A stretch of 64,000 bases of DNA from Betaproteobacteria bacterium (GTDB lineage Bacteria > Pseudomonadota > Gammaproteobacteria > Burkholderiales > JACQAP01): NCBI GenBank assembly GCA_016194905.1, contig JACQAP010000026.1, positions 92,418-156,417 of the forward strand. The letters are read 5' to 3'. The notes under the pieces were generated by a model. That model was not told where the DNA came from. It did no database searches and saw only the letters and a list, made by a program, of their open reading frames with translations. Below, in pieces: positions 29,303-37,003 of this stretch. Positions within the stretch are counted from its first letter, which is position 1, and each line of letters opens with the position of its first letter. A program made the translations under genes and the position numbers.

Positions 29303-29863
29303 ATGAACATGCTAAGGCATTATTTTATCAGCAACAACCTGGACGACCTGGAAGTCTTTGAAGAGCAGCTGGAAGCCGCCGGCGTTTCCACAGCGCAGAT
29401 CCACGTGCTCAGCCGCAACGACGCGGAGGTGGAGCATCATCATCATCTCCACGAGGTCCAGTCATTCATGAAGAACGATATTGTCCACTCAACGATACGA
29501 GGCGTCGTCATCGGGCTTTGCGCTTGCGTACTGGTTCTTGCCATCGCCTATTTCGCTGGCTGGACGAAATCCGCTGCCGGTTGGACTCCTGTCATTTTCC
29601 TCGCTGTCGTGCTGCTTGGCTTTTGCACGTGGGAAGGTGGATTGGTTGGAATCCAGAAACCCAACCACAACTTCGCCCGTTTCGAACAAGCGCTGCGCGA
29701 CGGAAAGCATATCTTCTTTATGGATCTCGAGCCCCAGCAAGAAGGGGTATTGGAGAATGTGCTGAAATCTCACCCGCGAGTGGAGCTGGCAGGAACGGGA
29801 ACATCCGCCCCGCACTGGATTATCGCTTTGCAGCAAAAGGGGGCGATGATTCGCCATTCGTGA
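29303..29863 (+). CDS. Conserved two-helix membrane protein with a His-rich loop (function unknown)
   Basis: A 186-residue protein. A soluble N-terminal part (1-60), resembling an alpha/beta small domain (RHYFISNNLDDLEVFEEQLE), contains EVEHHHHLHEV at residues 42-52, then two membrane helices (about 68-88 and 95-115, the second ending GFCTWEGG), then a soluble tail with GTGTSAPHW. I recall similar proteins in other proteobacteria without a proven function. ATG 29303 has GGAG six bases upstream. It lies between the ctaB remnant and copper chaperone genes; a role in metal handling is only a guess from the histidines. A 12-bp palindrome (29277-29288) precedes it. Confidence 0.75.
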   Translation: MNMLRHYFISNNLDDLEVFEEQLEAAGVSTAQIHVLSRNDAEVEHHHHLHEVQSFMKNDIVHSTIRGVVIGLCACVLVLAIAYFAGWTKSAAGWTPVIFLAVVLLGFCTWEGGLVGIQKPNHNFARFEQALRDGKHIFFMDLEPQQEGVLENVLKSHPRVELAGTGTSAPHWIIALQQKGAMIRHS

Positions 29864-30065
29864 CCCTGGAGAATCTTTTCCAATTATCCGGACACCTTAG
29901 GCTTGCTCTACACCTGAATCTCTCGGTTAGCGCCTACCGGTCTTGCGCCGCCGCCTTGGATCCTGCACTGAAGGAAACTTTTGGTGTTGTTCGGGTTCCA
30001 CCGGTTACTTCGACCGCGCCACGACGTAGTCGGCGGCGCACTCAGGATTTCCTCATTGCGCGGTC

Positions 30066-30728
30066 ATGAACAAAACAGCTCTCAAATTCAGCATCATGAT
30101 AACGAGCGTCACGCTGGCCGCGATGCTTGCCGGAGTGTGGCTCGCTGATATAGATCGCGAACACGATTCTCGAGCCATGTTACTGCCGGACAAGGTGATG
30201 ACATTGTTCCCCGATCCGAAGCCACTGACGGCCTTTGCGCTCACCGACGACAAGAATCGCGTGTTTGACCTTGCAAGCTTGAAGGGTAAATGGTCATTTC
30301 TCTTTTTCGGCTTCACCCATTGCCCGGACATCTGTCCGACGACCCTGGCGGTACTGGCCCGCGCGCGTGACAACATCGCCAAGAGTATGGTTGGCGCCGA
30401 AAATATCCAATTCGTCTTTATCTCGGTCGATCCAAATCGCGATACCGCCCGCAAGCTCAGGCAGTATGTGGACTATTTTGATTCGAGCTTTATCGGCGTG
30501 ACGGGCGACAACGCTCAGATCGGTAACCTGGCCGGTCAACTAGGCGCCGCATATCAGGTTGCGATCGCACCGGGTATGGAAAACTATCCCGTCACTCACA
30601 CTACGGCGGTATTTCTGGTGGATCCACGAGCCCGATATTATGCCGTGTTCACGCCGCCCCATGATGCGGAGGCGATCAGCAAGCGTTTCAAAGTGGCGCG
30701 GGAGCTTGAAGCAGGCAATGCGACATGA
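30066..30728 (+). CDS. SCO1/SenC family copper chaperone (accessory oxidase)
   Basis: A 220-residue membrane-anchored thioredoxin-fold protein that delivers copper to the CuA site of cytochrome c oxidase or reduces its cysteines. An N-terminal anchor (about 8-27) is followed by the copper motif THCPDICPTT (CxxxC) and the distal histidine in YPVTHTTAVFLVDP. It overlaps the PCuAC gene by four bases. A second SCO gene at 45743 serves the other oxidase cluster, so each cluster has its own. The roughly 200 bases upstream (29864-30065) show no gene. Confidence 0.93.
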   Translation: MNKTALKFSIMITSVTLAAMLAGVWLADIDREHDSRAMLLPDKVMTLFPDPKPLTAFALTDDKNRVFDLASLKGKWSFLFFGFTHCPDICPTTLAVLARARDNIAKSMVGAENIQFVFISVDPNRDTARKLRQYVDYFDSSFIGVTGDNAQIGNLAGQLGAAYQVAIAPGMENYPVTHTTAVFLVDPRARYYAVFTPPHDAEAISKRFKVARELEAGNAT

Positions 30729-31156
30729 GATGGCGGCATCCGGTTTTCGTCTGCCTGATATCGGCGCTGGCCCTCGTCTGCGCCGCGAGTGAAGAGGCGG
30801 GCGTTTCCGTACGCGATGCCTGGATCAGGGAAACGCCACCCGGCATGAGCGTGATGGCGGGATACATGGCGTTGCGAAACAACACGTCACGGGCACAAAT
30901 ACTCGTGGCCGCAAGCAGCTCCGGGTTCGAGAGCGCGATGATTCACCGCACTATCGTTAAGGACGGCATGGCGGGAATGGTGCACCTGTCGCAGGTCGGA
31001 CTGGCACCCAACGCGACTTTGATCTTTGCGCCGGGTGGTTATCATCTGATGCTGATGAATCCGAAGCGGACACTGCGCGCCGGCGACTCGGTCGTCATCA
31101 ACCTGGAATTCCGCGGCGGTCTCGTGTTACCCGTCGCCTTCGAGGTCCGCAAATGA
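30725..31156 (+). CDS. PCuAC-domain periplasmic copper chaperone
   Basis: A 143-residue exported protein with a signal peptide (1-20) and a PCuAC (DUF461) domain. The copper(I) ligands are visible as a Met/His set: AGYMALRN, ESAMIHRTI, GMAGMVHL and GGYHLMLM. PCuAC proteins deliver Cu(I) to the CuA site, working with SCO; the two genes overlap by four bases here. They converge on the accessory oxidase module, which needs CuA, supporting a joint role. Confidence 0.92.
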   Translation: MRWRHPVFVCLISALALVCAASEEAGVSVRDAWIRETPPGMSVMAGYMALRNNTSRAQILVAASSSGFESAMIHRTIVKDGMAGMVHLSQVGLAPNATLIFAPGGYHLMLMNPKRTLRAGDSVVINLEFRGGLVLPVAFEVRK

Positions 31157-31274
31157 GTGCTTGGTAGACCTGCTGTCCGTTGCGGCTGGGCGACAGCGCG
31201 GCCGCCGCGATTTTCACAGCCTGACGCTAAGTTTCCACCGAAGCAACGTCGACCTGGCGGACAGGCCTGATCCG

Positions 31275-31436
31275 CTAGGCCACACTTGAAACGATGGACA
31301 ACAGCGCGCTGCGATCCTGTTTGACTCGGTCGGGGACGTCGTGGTGATGGACCACAAGAAGGAAAATAAACAGCATCAGCACTACACCGATCCCAAGAAT
31401 GATCACAACGTTCGTCGTGTAGCGTTTTTTAGTCAT
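31275..31436 (-). CDS. Small single-span membrane protein at the end of the accessory oxidase module
   Basis: A 53-residue peptide: basic start MTKKRYTTN, one hydrophobic helix (residues 10-29, VVIILGIGVVLMLFIFLLVV), then HHHDVPDRVKQDRS and a short tail. It begins 69 bases after the stop of the subunit IV gene on the same strand. The pattern (positive-inside N-terminus, one helix) is that of small oxidase subunits or assembly peptides, but I do not recognise the family. ATG 31436; no strong Shine-Dalgarno was seen. The remaining 118 bases to the PCuAC stop (31157-31274) hold nothing evident. Confidence 0.6.
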   Translation of the reverse strand: MTKKRYTTNVVIILGIGVVLMLFIFLLVVHHHDVPDRVKQDRSALLSIVSSVA

Positions 31437-31504
31437 TGGCAGTCTTCGTAGTAAGGAACGGAATCCGAAAAAAGATGGGCACGCCTCAATTCGATCTAGC
31501 TACG

Positions 31505-31855
31505 CTAGAACAATCCCTTCACGAAATAGACGCTCCGCATAAAAAAGGTGTAGTCCGCTTCGAGCGCTCCGATGCCCAGAAGTACCATCAACAACAGCGT
31601 TGGGACCAAAATGGCATACATCAGGGCCAGCCGCTCCCACATCATGTGCATGAAGACGGAGACGATCAGACCTGCCTTCAACAACATGAACACGATGATC
31701 AGAAACCACCTGAGGTAACCGTGAAAGTGGAAGTAGTCGACAGAATAAGACAAGGCACTGAGAATGAAGAGCAACCCCCAGATCTTGAGATAAATGCCGA
31801 TCGGATGCTGTTGCCCTTGCGCGTGTGCATGTTGTTGCCCCTGCGCGTGTGCCAT
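31505..31855 (-). CDS. Cytochrome c oxidase subunit IV (bacterial COX4 family)
   Basis: A 116-residue protein with three membrane helices (about 20-36, 44-66 and 78-98), typical of prokaryotic subunit IV that packs beside subunits I and III. FHFHGYLRWFLIIVFMLLKAGLIV is the core, with MHMMWERLALMYAI after it. The N-terminus is unusual: a histidine-rich octapeptide AHAQGQQH is present twice in tandem, from a 24-bp duplication. ATG 31855 begins that repeat; the frame is open further upstream into the previous gene. It follows the subunit III gene by eight bases. Confidence 0.88.
   Translation of the reverse strand: MAHAQGQQHAHAQGQQHPIGIYLKIWGLLFILSALSYSVDYFHFHGYLRWFLIIVFMLLKAGLIVSVFMHMMWERLALMYAILVPTLLLMVLLGIGALEADYTFFMRSVYFVKGLF
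31805..31852 (-). repeat. 24-bp tandem duplication inside the subunit IV gene
   Basis: Two adjacent 24-base copies (31805-31828 and 31829-31852) differ at two bases and each encode AHAQGQQH. Both differences are silent (CAG/CAA pairs), suggesting that the duplication is old enough to have diverged yet the peptide is kept. Confidence 0.9.
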
Positions 31856-31863
31856 GATTTGCC

Positions 31864-32589
31864 TTACCAGAGATAGAAGAATGCGAAGATGAATACCCAC
31901 ACCAGATCGACGAAGTGCCAATACAGACCCAAGATTTCGACGATCTCGTAGTTTCCCTTCCTGCCGGTCAAAAAGCCTGGCCTTTGGTGATCCAGATCCC
32001 CCCGTATAACCTTTGTCGCCACGATGATCAGGAAGATCACGCCGATCGACACGTGCGTGCCATGGAAGCCCGTGATCATGAAAAAGGCCGAGCCAAACTG
32101 GGCGGCGCCCAAGGGATTGCCCCAGGGGCGTATTCCCTCATCCATTATCAGCTTGCTCCACTCGAAGGCCTGCATGCCGACGAATGAGGCGCCCAATGCC
32201 GCGGTGATCAGCAACAAGATAAAGGTGATCTTTCTATTTTTTTCATATCCGAACTTGACCGCCATGGCCATCGTCCCGCTACTGCTGATCAAGATGAACG
32301 TCATGATGGCGATCAGGATGAGCGGGATTTTGTTGCCGAAGAGCGTTAAAGCGAAAACCTCACTGGGGTTGGGCCAAGGGTCCGTGGTGGACATTCGCAC
32401 GGTCATGTACGAAATCAAAAAAGCACTGAAGATGAAGGTATCGCTGAGGAGGAAGATCCACATCATGGCCTTGCCCCACGGGACCTTCTTGAACGCCCGC
32501 TGGTCCGAGGACCAGTCGGCGACGATGCCTTGCACGCCCTCAGGCAGCGCGAGGGGTTCTATGGTATTTGCCGGAGTCGCTTGCATCAT
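31864..32589 (-). CDS. Heme-copper oxidase subunit III (second copy in the module)
   Basis: A 241-residue polytopic protein of the subunit III family with about five helices. FLLSDTFIFSAFLISYM, ITGFHGTHVSIGVIFLI and the C-terminal GLYWHFVDLVWVFIFAFFYLW are the diagnostic blocks (the last two carry conserved His and Trp/His). Subunit III holds lipids and protects the proton-uptake path of subunit I. The preceding gene is also subunit III-like, so the module has two. Start is ATG 32589 (a second ATG follows directly). Confidence 0.9.
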   Translation of the reverse strand: MMQATPANTIEPLALPEGVQGIVADWSSDQRAFKKVPWGKAMMWIFLLSDTFIFSAFLISYMTVRMSTTDPWPNPSEVFALTLFGNKIPLILIAIMTFILISSSGTMAMAVKFGYEKNRKITFILLLITAALGASFVGMQAFEWSKLIMDEGIRPWGNPLGAAQFGSAFFMITGFHGTHVSIGVIFLIIVATKVIRGDLDHQRPGFLTGRKGNYEIVEILGLYWHFVDLVWVFIFAFFYLW

Positions 32590-32603
32590 GTCCTTGGCCC
32601 TGT

Positions 32604-33260
32604 TTACCTAATCCCACAGAGTTTCAATAAAATGTCCAAATTATTCCCCGTAAACAGCAGACCAAAAAGGACCAACCAAACCAGAAGCAGGAAGTGCCAG
32701 TAAACGGTACACAACTCCACACTCTGCCTGACCTTCGCCACGTCAAAATTACCCCACACTTTTACGACGGTCCTGCCCCAGGCCACCAACCCGCCCAATA
32801 GGTGCAGCCCATGCAATCCTGTGATCAGATAAAAAAACGCGATTGCAGGGTTCGATACTTCAAAATAAACCATCGCGCCCAGTTGCCGCCAGGCCAACAC
32901 CTGCCCGAACAGAAAAACCACGGTGAAAGCCCCGCCAGCAAGCAGGCCGGCTCGCATGGCGTCCATTCGCCCACGACGTACCGAGTACTGCGCCCATTGC
33001 AAGGCGACACTGCTCAATATCAGCACTAACGTATTCGCCCACAACAAGCTTACTTGAGGCGCGGGACGCCAGTCCTCATATGCCATCCGGCCGCCATATG
33101 CGATAACCAAAAGCATGAACAGGACCGTGACTACTGCAAGGAATACCCTCAGAGCGAGTTTCTTCGCAAGCCCGGAAGATGCGCGTCCAGCGTAAAGGTC
33201 GTCGACCTTGCCCTGGTCCGTGGCCCAGGACTTGGCCGTCAATTCTTGAAAAATACTCAC
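32604..33260 (-). CDS. Heme-copper oxidase subunit III-like protein (first copy)
   Basis: A 218-residue membrane protein of the subunit III family: about five helices, TGLHGLHLLGGLVAWG and the C-terminal VYWHFLLLVWLVLFGLLF match the family, and the N-terminal helix pair is more divergent. GTG 33260 is chosen because GGAGG lies eight bases upstream; it overlaps the 3' end of the subunit I gene by about 20 bases. Compared with the other copy its loops are shorter. Pairs of III-like genes occur in some caa3-type clusters. Confidence 0.85.
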   Translation of the reverse strand: MSIFQELTAKSWATDQGKVDDLYAGRASSGLAKKLALRVFLAVVTVLFMLLVIAYGGRMAYEDWRPAPQVSLLWANTLVLILSSVALQWAQYSVRRGRMDAMRAGLLAGGAFTVVFLFGQVLAWRQLGAMVYFEVSNPAIAFFYLITGLHGLHLLGGLVAWGRTVVKVWGNFDVAKVRQSVELCTVYWHFLLLVWLVLFGLLFTGNNLDILLKLCGIR

Positions 33261-33280
33261 TTCCTTAGCCTCCGGATCGC

Positions 33281-35056
33281 CTACTTCTTGTTGCCAGTAC
33301 GGGCGATCTCTCGTGCCGGGACGTTTTGCGGTATGAAGTCCGCATCGGCGCCCGGCACGCTGTAATCGTACGCCCAGCGATAGACCACCGGTAGCGTGGG
33401 GCCAAAGTTGCCGTGCTTCGGCGGAGTATCGGCGGTTTGCCACTCCAGCGTGGTGGCGCCCCAGGGGTTGCCCCCCGATGGCTTGCCTTTGAAATAACTC
33501 CAGACCAGGTTGTACAAGAACACCAGTTGGACAGCGCCCACGATCAAGGCCGCGATGGTGATACCAGCGTTCAAGGACTGTGCCGATTCAGGAATAAAGT
33601 TCGTGCCTCCCACTGCATAATACCGGCGCGGCACGCCCAAAAAGCCCAGGTAATGCATGGGAAGGTAGATGGCATAGGTCCCGAGGAAGGTGACCCAGAA
33701 GTGGAATTTGCCCAGGGTGTCGTCCAGCATGCGCCCGGTGATCTTGGGGTACCAGTGATAGATCGCCCCGAACACAACCATGATGGGCGCCACGGCCATC
33801 ACCATATGGAAGTGCGCGACCACGAACATGGTGTCCGAAAGCGGTACGCTCACCGTCGGGTTACCGAGGAACAGGCCCGTTAACCCGCCGTGTATGAACG
33901 CGAAGATGAACCCGATGGCAAACAGCATGGGGACGTTGAGTCGGATATTACCGTGCCACAAAGTCAGCACCCAGTTGTAGACCTTTAGGGCCGTGGGGAT
34001 TGCAATGATCAGCGTGGTGGTGGCGAAAAAGAAGCCGAAGTACGGGTTCATTCCACTGACGTACATGTGGTGGGACCACACAAGGAAACTGAGGCCGCCG
34101 ATGGCCACAATCGCCCAGACCATCATCCGGTAGCCAAAAATGTTTTTCCGCGCATGTACACTGATCAGGTCGGAGACGATGCCGAAGGCCGGTAGGGCGA
34201 CGATGTAGACCTCGGGATGACCGAAAAACCAGAACAGGTGCTGAAACAACAACGGATTGCCTCCCGCGTGCTCACCCTGTTGTCCCATCGAGACGACGGC
34301 GGGCATGAAGAAACTCGTACCGAGAAGCAGGTCGAACAACATCATGATGGCGCTGACAAACAAGGCGGGGAAGGCCAGCAGTGCCAGGATAGTGGCGGTG
34401 AAAATGCCCCATACCGTCAAGGGCATCCGCATCAGCGTCATCCCCCGCGTGCGCGCCTGCAACACCGTCACCACATAGTTCAATCCACCCATGGTGAATC
34501 CAATGATGAAGAACGCCAGGGAAACGAGCATCAGGATGATTCCCCAAGTCGCCCCTGGCGTGCCCCGGAGGATAGCCTGTGGCGGGTACAGGGTCCAGCC
34601 GGCGCCCGTGGGCCCGCCTGTCACAAAGAAACTCGCGACCAGCAGCAACACGGCAAATAGATAGACCCAGTAACTCACCATGTTGACATAGGGGAAAACC
34701 ATATCGCGGGCGCCGACCATGAGCGGGATGAGGTAGTTGCCAAACCCCCCCAGGAACAACGCAGTGAGCAGGTAGACAACCATGATCATGCCGTGCAGGG
34801 TGACAAACTGAAGGTAGTTGCTTGGGTCGATAAAAGAGAAACTGTTCGGGAAACCCAGTTGCAGCCGCATCAACCACGACAACACCAACGCCACCAACCC
34901 TATCCCGATCGCGGTGATTGCGTACTGAATGGCGATGACTTTGGCGTCCTGGCTCCAGATGTACTTCCCCACGAAAGTTTTCGGATGGTAGAGTTCCATC
35001 TCCTCGACTTCGGCAGGTGGGGCAAAATCCGATGCGTCATGCGCAACGTATTCCAT
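33281..35056 (-). CDS. ctaD: Cytochrome c oxidase subunit I (accessory aa3 module)
   Basis: The catalytic subunit of a heme-copper oxygen reductase, 591 residues with about 12 helices. LHGMIMV holds a heme a ligand; WFFGHPEVYI carries CuB histidine, the proton-pathway glutamate and the cross-linked tyrosine, placing it in the A1 family; WSHHMYVSG has two CuB histidines; VVAHFHMVMA holds the heme a3 and heme a ligands. ATG 35056 has AGAGGAGA five bases upstream; an in-frame TTG precedes it. It differs in length and tails from the second coxA at 38606, so the two are not recent duplicates. Confidence 0.95.
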   Translation of the reverse strand: MEYVAHDASDFAPPAEVEEMELYHPKTFVGKYIWSQDAKVIAIQYAITAIGIGLVALVLSWLMRLQLGFPNSFSFIDPSNYLQFVTLHGMIMVVYLLTALFLGGFGNYLIPLMVGARDMVFPYVNMVSYWVYLFAVLLLVASFFVTGGPTGAGWTLYPPQAILRGTPGATWGIILMLVSLAFFIIGFTMGGLNYVVTVLQARTRGMTLMRMPLTVWGIFTATILALLAFPALFVSAIMMLFDLLLGTSFFMPAVVSMGQQGEHAGGNPLLFQHLFWFFGHPEVYIVALPAFGIVSDLISVHARKNIFGYRMMVWAIVAIGGLSFLVWSHHMYVSGMNPYFGFFFATTTLIIAIPTALKVYNWVLTLWHGNIRLNVPMLFAIGFIFAFIHGGLTGLFLGNPTVSVPLSDTMFVVAHFHMVMAVAPIMVVFGAIYHWYPKITGRMLDDTLGKFHFWVTFLGTYAIYLPMHYLGFLGVPRRYYAVGGTNFIPESAQSLNAGITIAALIVGAVQLVFLYNLVWSYFKGKPSGGNPWGATTLEWQTADTPPKHGNFGPTLPVVYRWAYDYSVPGADADFIPQNVPAREIARTGNKK

Positions 35057-35120
35057 CAAAATCTCCTCTTCGCTAAATCTTCATTTATGCTCTATCTCGC
35101 CCGAGTCCCATCAGCACATT

Positions 35121-35146
35121 AATAATATATGGCAATAATATATGGC
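35121..35146. repeat. 13-bp perfect tandem duplication
   Basis: AATAATATATGGC occurs twice head to tail (35121-35133, 35134-35146) in the 105-base gap between the cytochrome c reading frame and subunit I. The stretch is AT-rich compared with its surroundings. It may touch a promoter or mRNA leader for subunit I but no clear hexamers are present. Confidence 0.9.
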
Positions 35147-35161
35147 GCTCGAGCGGGCTGA

Positions 35162-35437
35162 TCATCGCAGGGTATTGATGTAGGCGACGAGGTCATTGGT
35201 TGCCTGGTCGCTGGTCAGCATTGCGGCGATGGATGCCATCTGCGGACCGTACATGTCTTTTGGATGGGCGCCGCGAATCCCCTGTTTGAAATTATTCAAT
35301 TGAGTGACCAAATACCAATCGCTCATACCCTTCAGCACGGGGGCATTCATCGACTGTGTGCCCCGCCCGCCAGGACCGTGACAGGCTGCGCAGGTCACAT
35401 AAGTCTTTTGACCGTTCTTCGCATTCCCCTTCACCAT
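35162..35437 (-). CDS. Cytochrome c domain split from subunit II by a frameshift
   Basis: A 91-residue frame with a single heme c motif (CAACHG), the methionine ligand region (MYGPQMASIAAML) and the closing NDLVAYINTLR helix. It has no signal peptide of its own, so as a separate protein it could not be exported or receive heme. Reading back across the start, the frame joins smoothly to the upstream subunit II gene if one A is added near 35466 (giving YIKTLPDNSAPGMVKG), which is the linker expected for a subunit II with two cytochrome c domains. It is therefore the second c domain of that protein, cut off by a one-base loss or by an assembly error. Confidence 0.8.
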   Translation of the reverse strand: MVKGNAKNGQKTYVTCAACHGPGGRGTQSMNAPVLKGMSDWYLVTQLNNFKQGIRGAHPKDMYGPQMASIAAMLTSDQATNDLVAYINTLR

Positions 35438-36516
35438 GCCCGGAGCAGAATTATCCGGCAGCGTCTTATATAGGCGACGACGTTATCGATGGCGGCGTTA
35501 TCACCAAGCGTCGCCGCCATTGGCGCCATCATTTTTCCAAAGACATCCTTGTCGTGTGTCCCCCGGGCGCCTTGCTGGAAGTATTTCAATTGCCGTTTCA
35601 GGTACCAGTCTCCTTGCCCACTCAATTTCGGCGCATGCAGCGCAGGATTACCCTCCGCCTGCAAGCCATGACAGGCGGAACACACTGCATAGAGCGGCTC
35701 ACCCGCGGAAGGATTGCCGGCGACTTGAGCCGAGGTTTGCGCGAACGTCGGATAGCTGCTTAACCACGCCTGAAACGCGCTCTCTTCTTCCACTACGACC
35801 TTGCCACGCATGGCGAAGTGCCCGACGCCACATAATTCGTTGCAGAGGAGGTCGAATTTCCCGGTCCGGGTGGGGGTAAACCAGATATAGGTGACCGAGC
35901 CCGGCACCATATCCATCTTGGCCCGGAACTGTGGTACAGCGAAATCGTGCAGGACGTCTATGGAGCGGAGCAGCGCCTTGACCGGTTTGTTGATGGGGAG
36001 ATGTAGCTCTGGGCTTGCTACCAGGACATCATCCTGTCCGTTTGGATCGTCGGGGTTCAAGCCGAACGGGTTTTTATCGCTGACGTACCGGGCATCGACG
36101 GTACCCAGCTTGCCGTCCGCCCCGGGGAAGCGAAAGCTCCAGTGCCACTGCTTGCCCACGACCTCAAACACCGCCGCGTCTTGCGGGACGTCGACGAATT
36201 TCGCCCATACCAACAAGCCGGGGGCCAACAGCGCAGCGATTCCCACCGCGGTCAATCCGACAAGCCACGTCTCCAGCTTATTGTTCTCGGGTTCGTACAC
36301 CGCCCGGCTCCCCTTCCGCTGACGGTAGCGGATCACACAATAAGCCACAAATAAATTGACGGCGATGAAGACAAACCCCGTGACCCAGAACGTGAGGCTG
36401 ATCGTGTCGTCCATCGCAACCCAGTTGGAGGCGATCGGCGTGAAGTACCACGGACTCAGGAAGTGGAACAGGACGGAGCCAACGACCAACAAAATGAATA
36501 CGATTGCCAAGATCAT
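35431..36516 (-). CDS. ctaC: Cytochrome c oxidase subunit II with C-terminal heme c (frameshifted at its end)
   Basis: A 361-residue electron-entry subunit. Three N-terminal hydrophobic segments (about 1-20, 32-55 and 78-100) precede the CuA domain, with KQWHWSFRFPG, the first CuA histidine in VLHDFAVPQF and the binuclear site CNELCGVGHFAM. A cytochrome c domain follows with CSACHG. The last residues after NVVAYI (RRCRIILLRAW) do not fit the family; a one-base loss at about 35466-35467 has moved the reading frame, separating the second c domain. ATG 36516 is the first sensible start. First gene of the accessory aa3 module. Confidence 0.88.
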   Translation of the reverse strand: MILAIVFILLVVGSVLFHFLSPWYFTPIASNWVAMDDTISLTFWVTGFVFIAVNLFVAYCVIRYRQRKGSRAVYEPENNKLETWLVGLTAVGIAALLAPGLLVWAKFVDVPQDAAVFEVVGKQWHWSFRFPGADGKLGTVDARYVSDKNPFGLNPDDPNGQDDVLVASPELHLPINKPVKALLRSIDVLHDFAVPQFRAKMDMVPGSVTYIWFTPTRTGKFDLLCNELCGVGHFAMRGKVVVEEESAFQAWLSSYPTFAQTSAQVAGNPSAGEPLYAVCSACHGLQAEGNPALHAPKLSGQGDWYLKRQLKYFQQGARGTHDKDVFGKMMAPMAATLGDNAAIDNVVAYIRRCRIILLRAW

Positions 36517-37003
36517 AATAGTGGTGGCCCCGGTTGATTGGGCAGAATTTCGTCGACGATAAGCGATGAACTGGAGGAGAGGTTGTCTACAGCACCGGGT
36601 GCGCCCCCGTGCAGGGACCGCGACGGATAGTGCGCCGAAGCGCGCGCGAGAATCGAGACATCCCAACGGCCCACGATTGGCATCCGGCCCACGATTGGCA
36701 TCTTCGTGTCCCGATCGATCATCGCTTTGCGCTCGCAGCTGGGAAGCATTCGAACGCGTTGGACAAAATCATTGAGTGTGCCATCGGCAGATCTCCGAAC
36801 CCAATTGGTCGGAACCTTATAAGGCATTGTGAACCTATTGTCCACAGGGCCCAGCCGGCCTGCTTCCTTGCTCTGGCTGGTGGCCATGTGCTACATTTCG
36901 GCCCGCGAAAAACGATGGTTTTCGTCTTGTCGGCCTTTCGCAGGGGATTAGGAAACGGGTCTTTGGCGTGCATTGCAACAGTAGGGAAACGGCGGCGAAA
37001 CTG
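36517..37003. other. 487-base region between the two oxidase clusters
   Basis: It separates the minus-strand accessory module from the plus-strand DUF2244/cox operon and should hold promoters for both. It contains an 18-bp tandem duplication and a minus-strand frame of about 100 codons with no recognisable similarity, which I do not call a gene. No strong promoter, terminator or RNA element was identified. Confidence 0.6.
36667..36702. repeat. 18-bp perfect tandem duplication
   Basis: The unit CGGCCCACGATTGGCATC is present twice without a mismatch (36667-36684 and 36685-36702) in the region between the two oxidase clusters. An exact copy suggests a recent slippage event; a paired binding site is possible but unsupported. 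Confidence 0.95.

Noticed and set aside
36513-36887. A minus-strand frame of about 100-125 codons upstream of the accessory subunit II gene
   Set aside because: No similarity recognised, includes the 18-bp duplication as a peptide repeat, and lacks a Shine-Dalgarno. It could be a degraded gene but I cannot support that.
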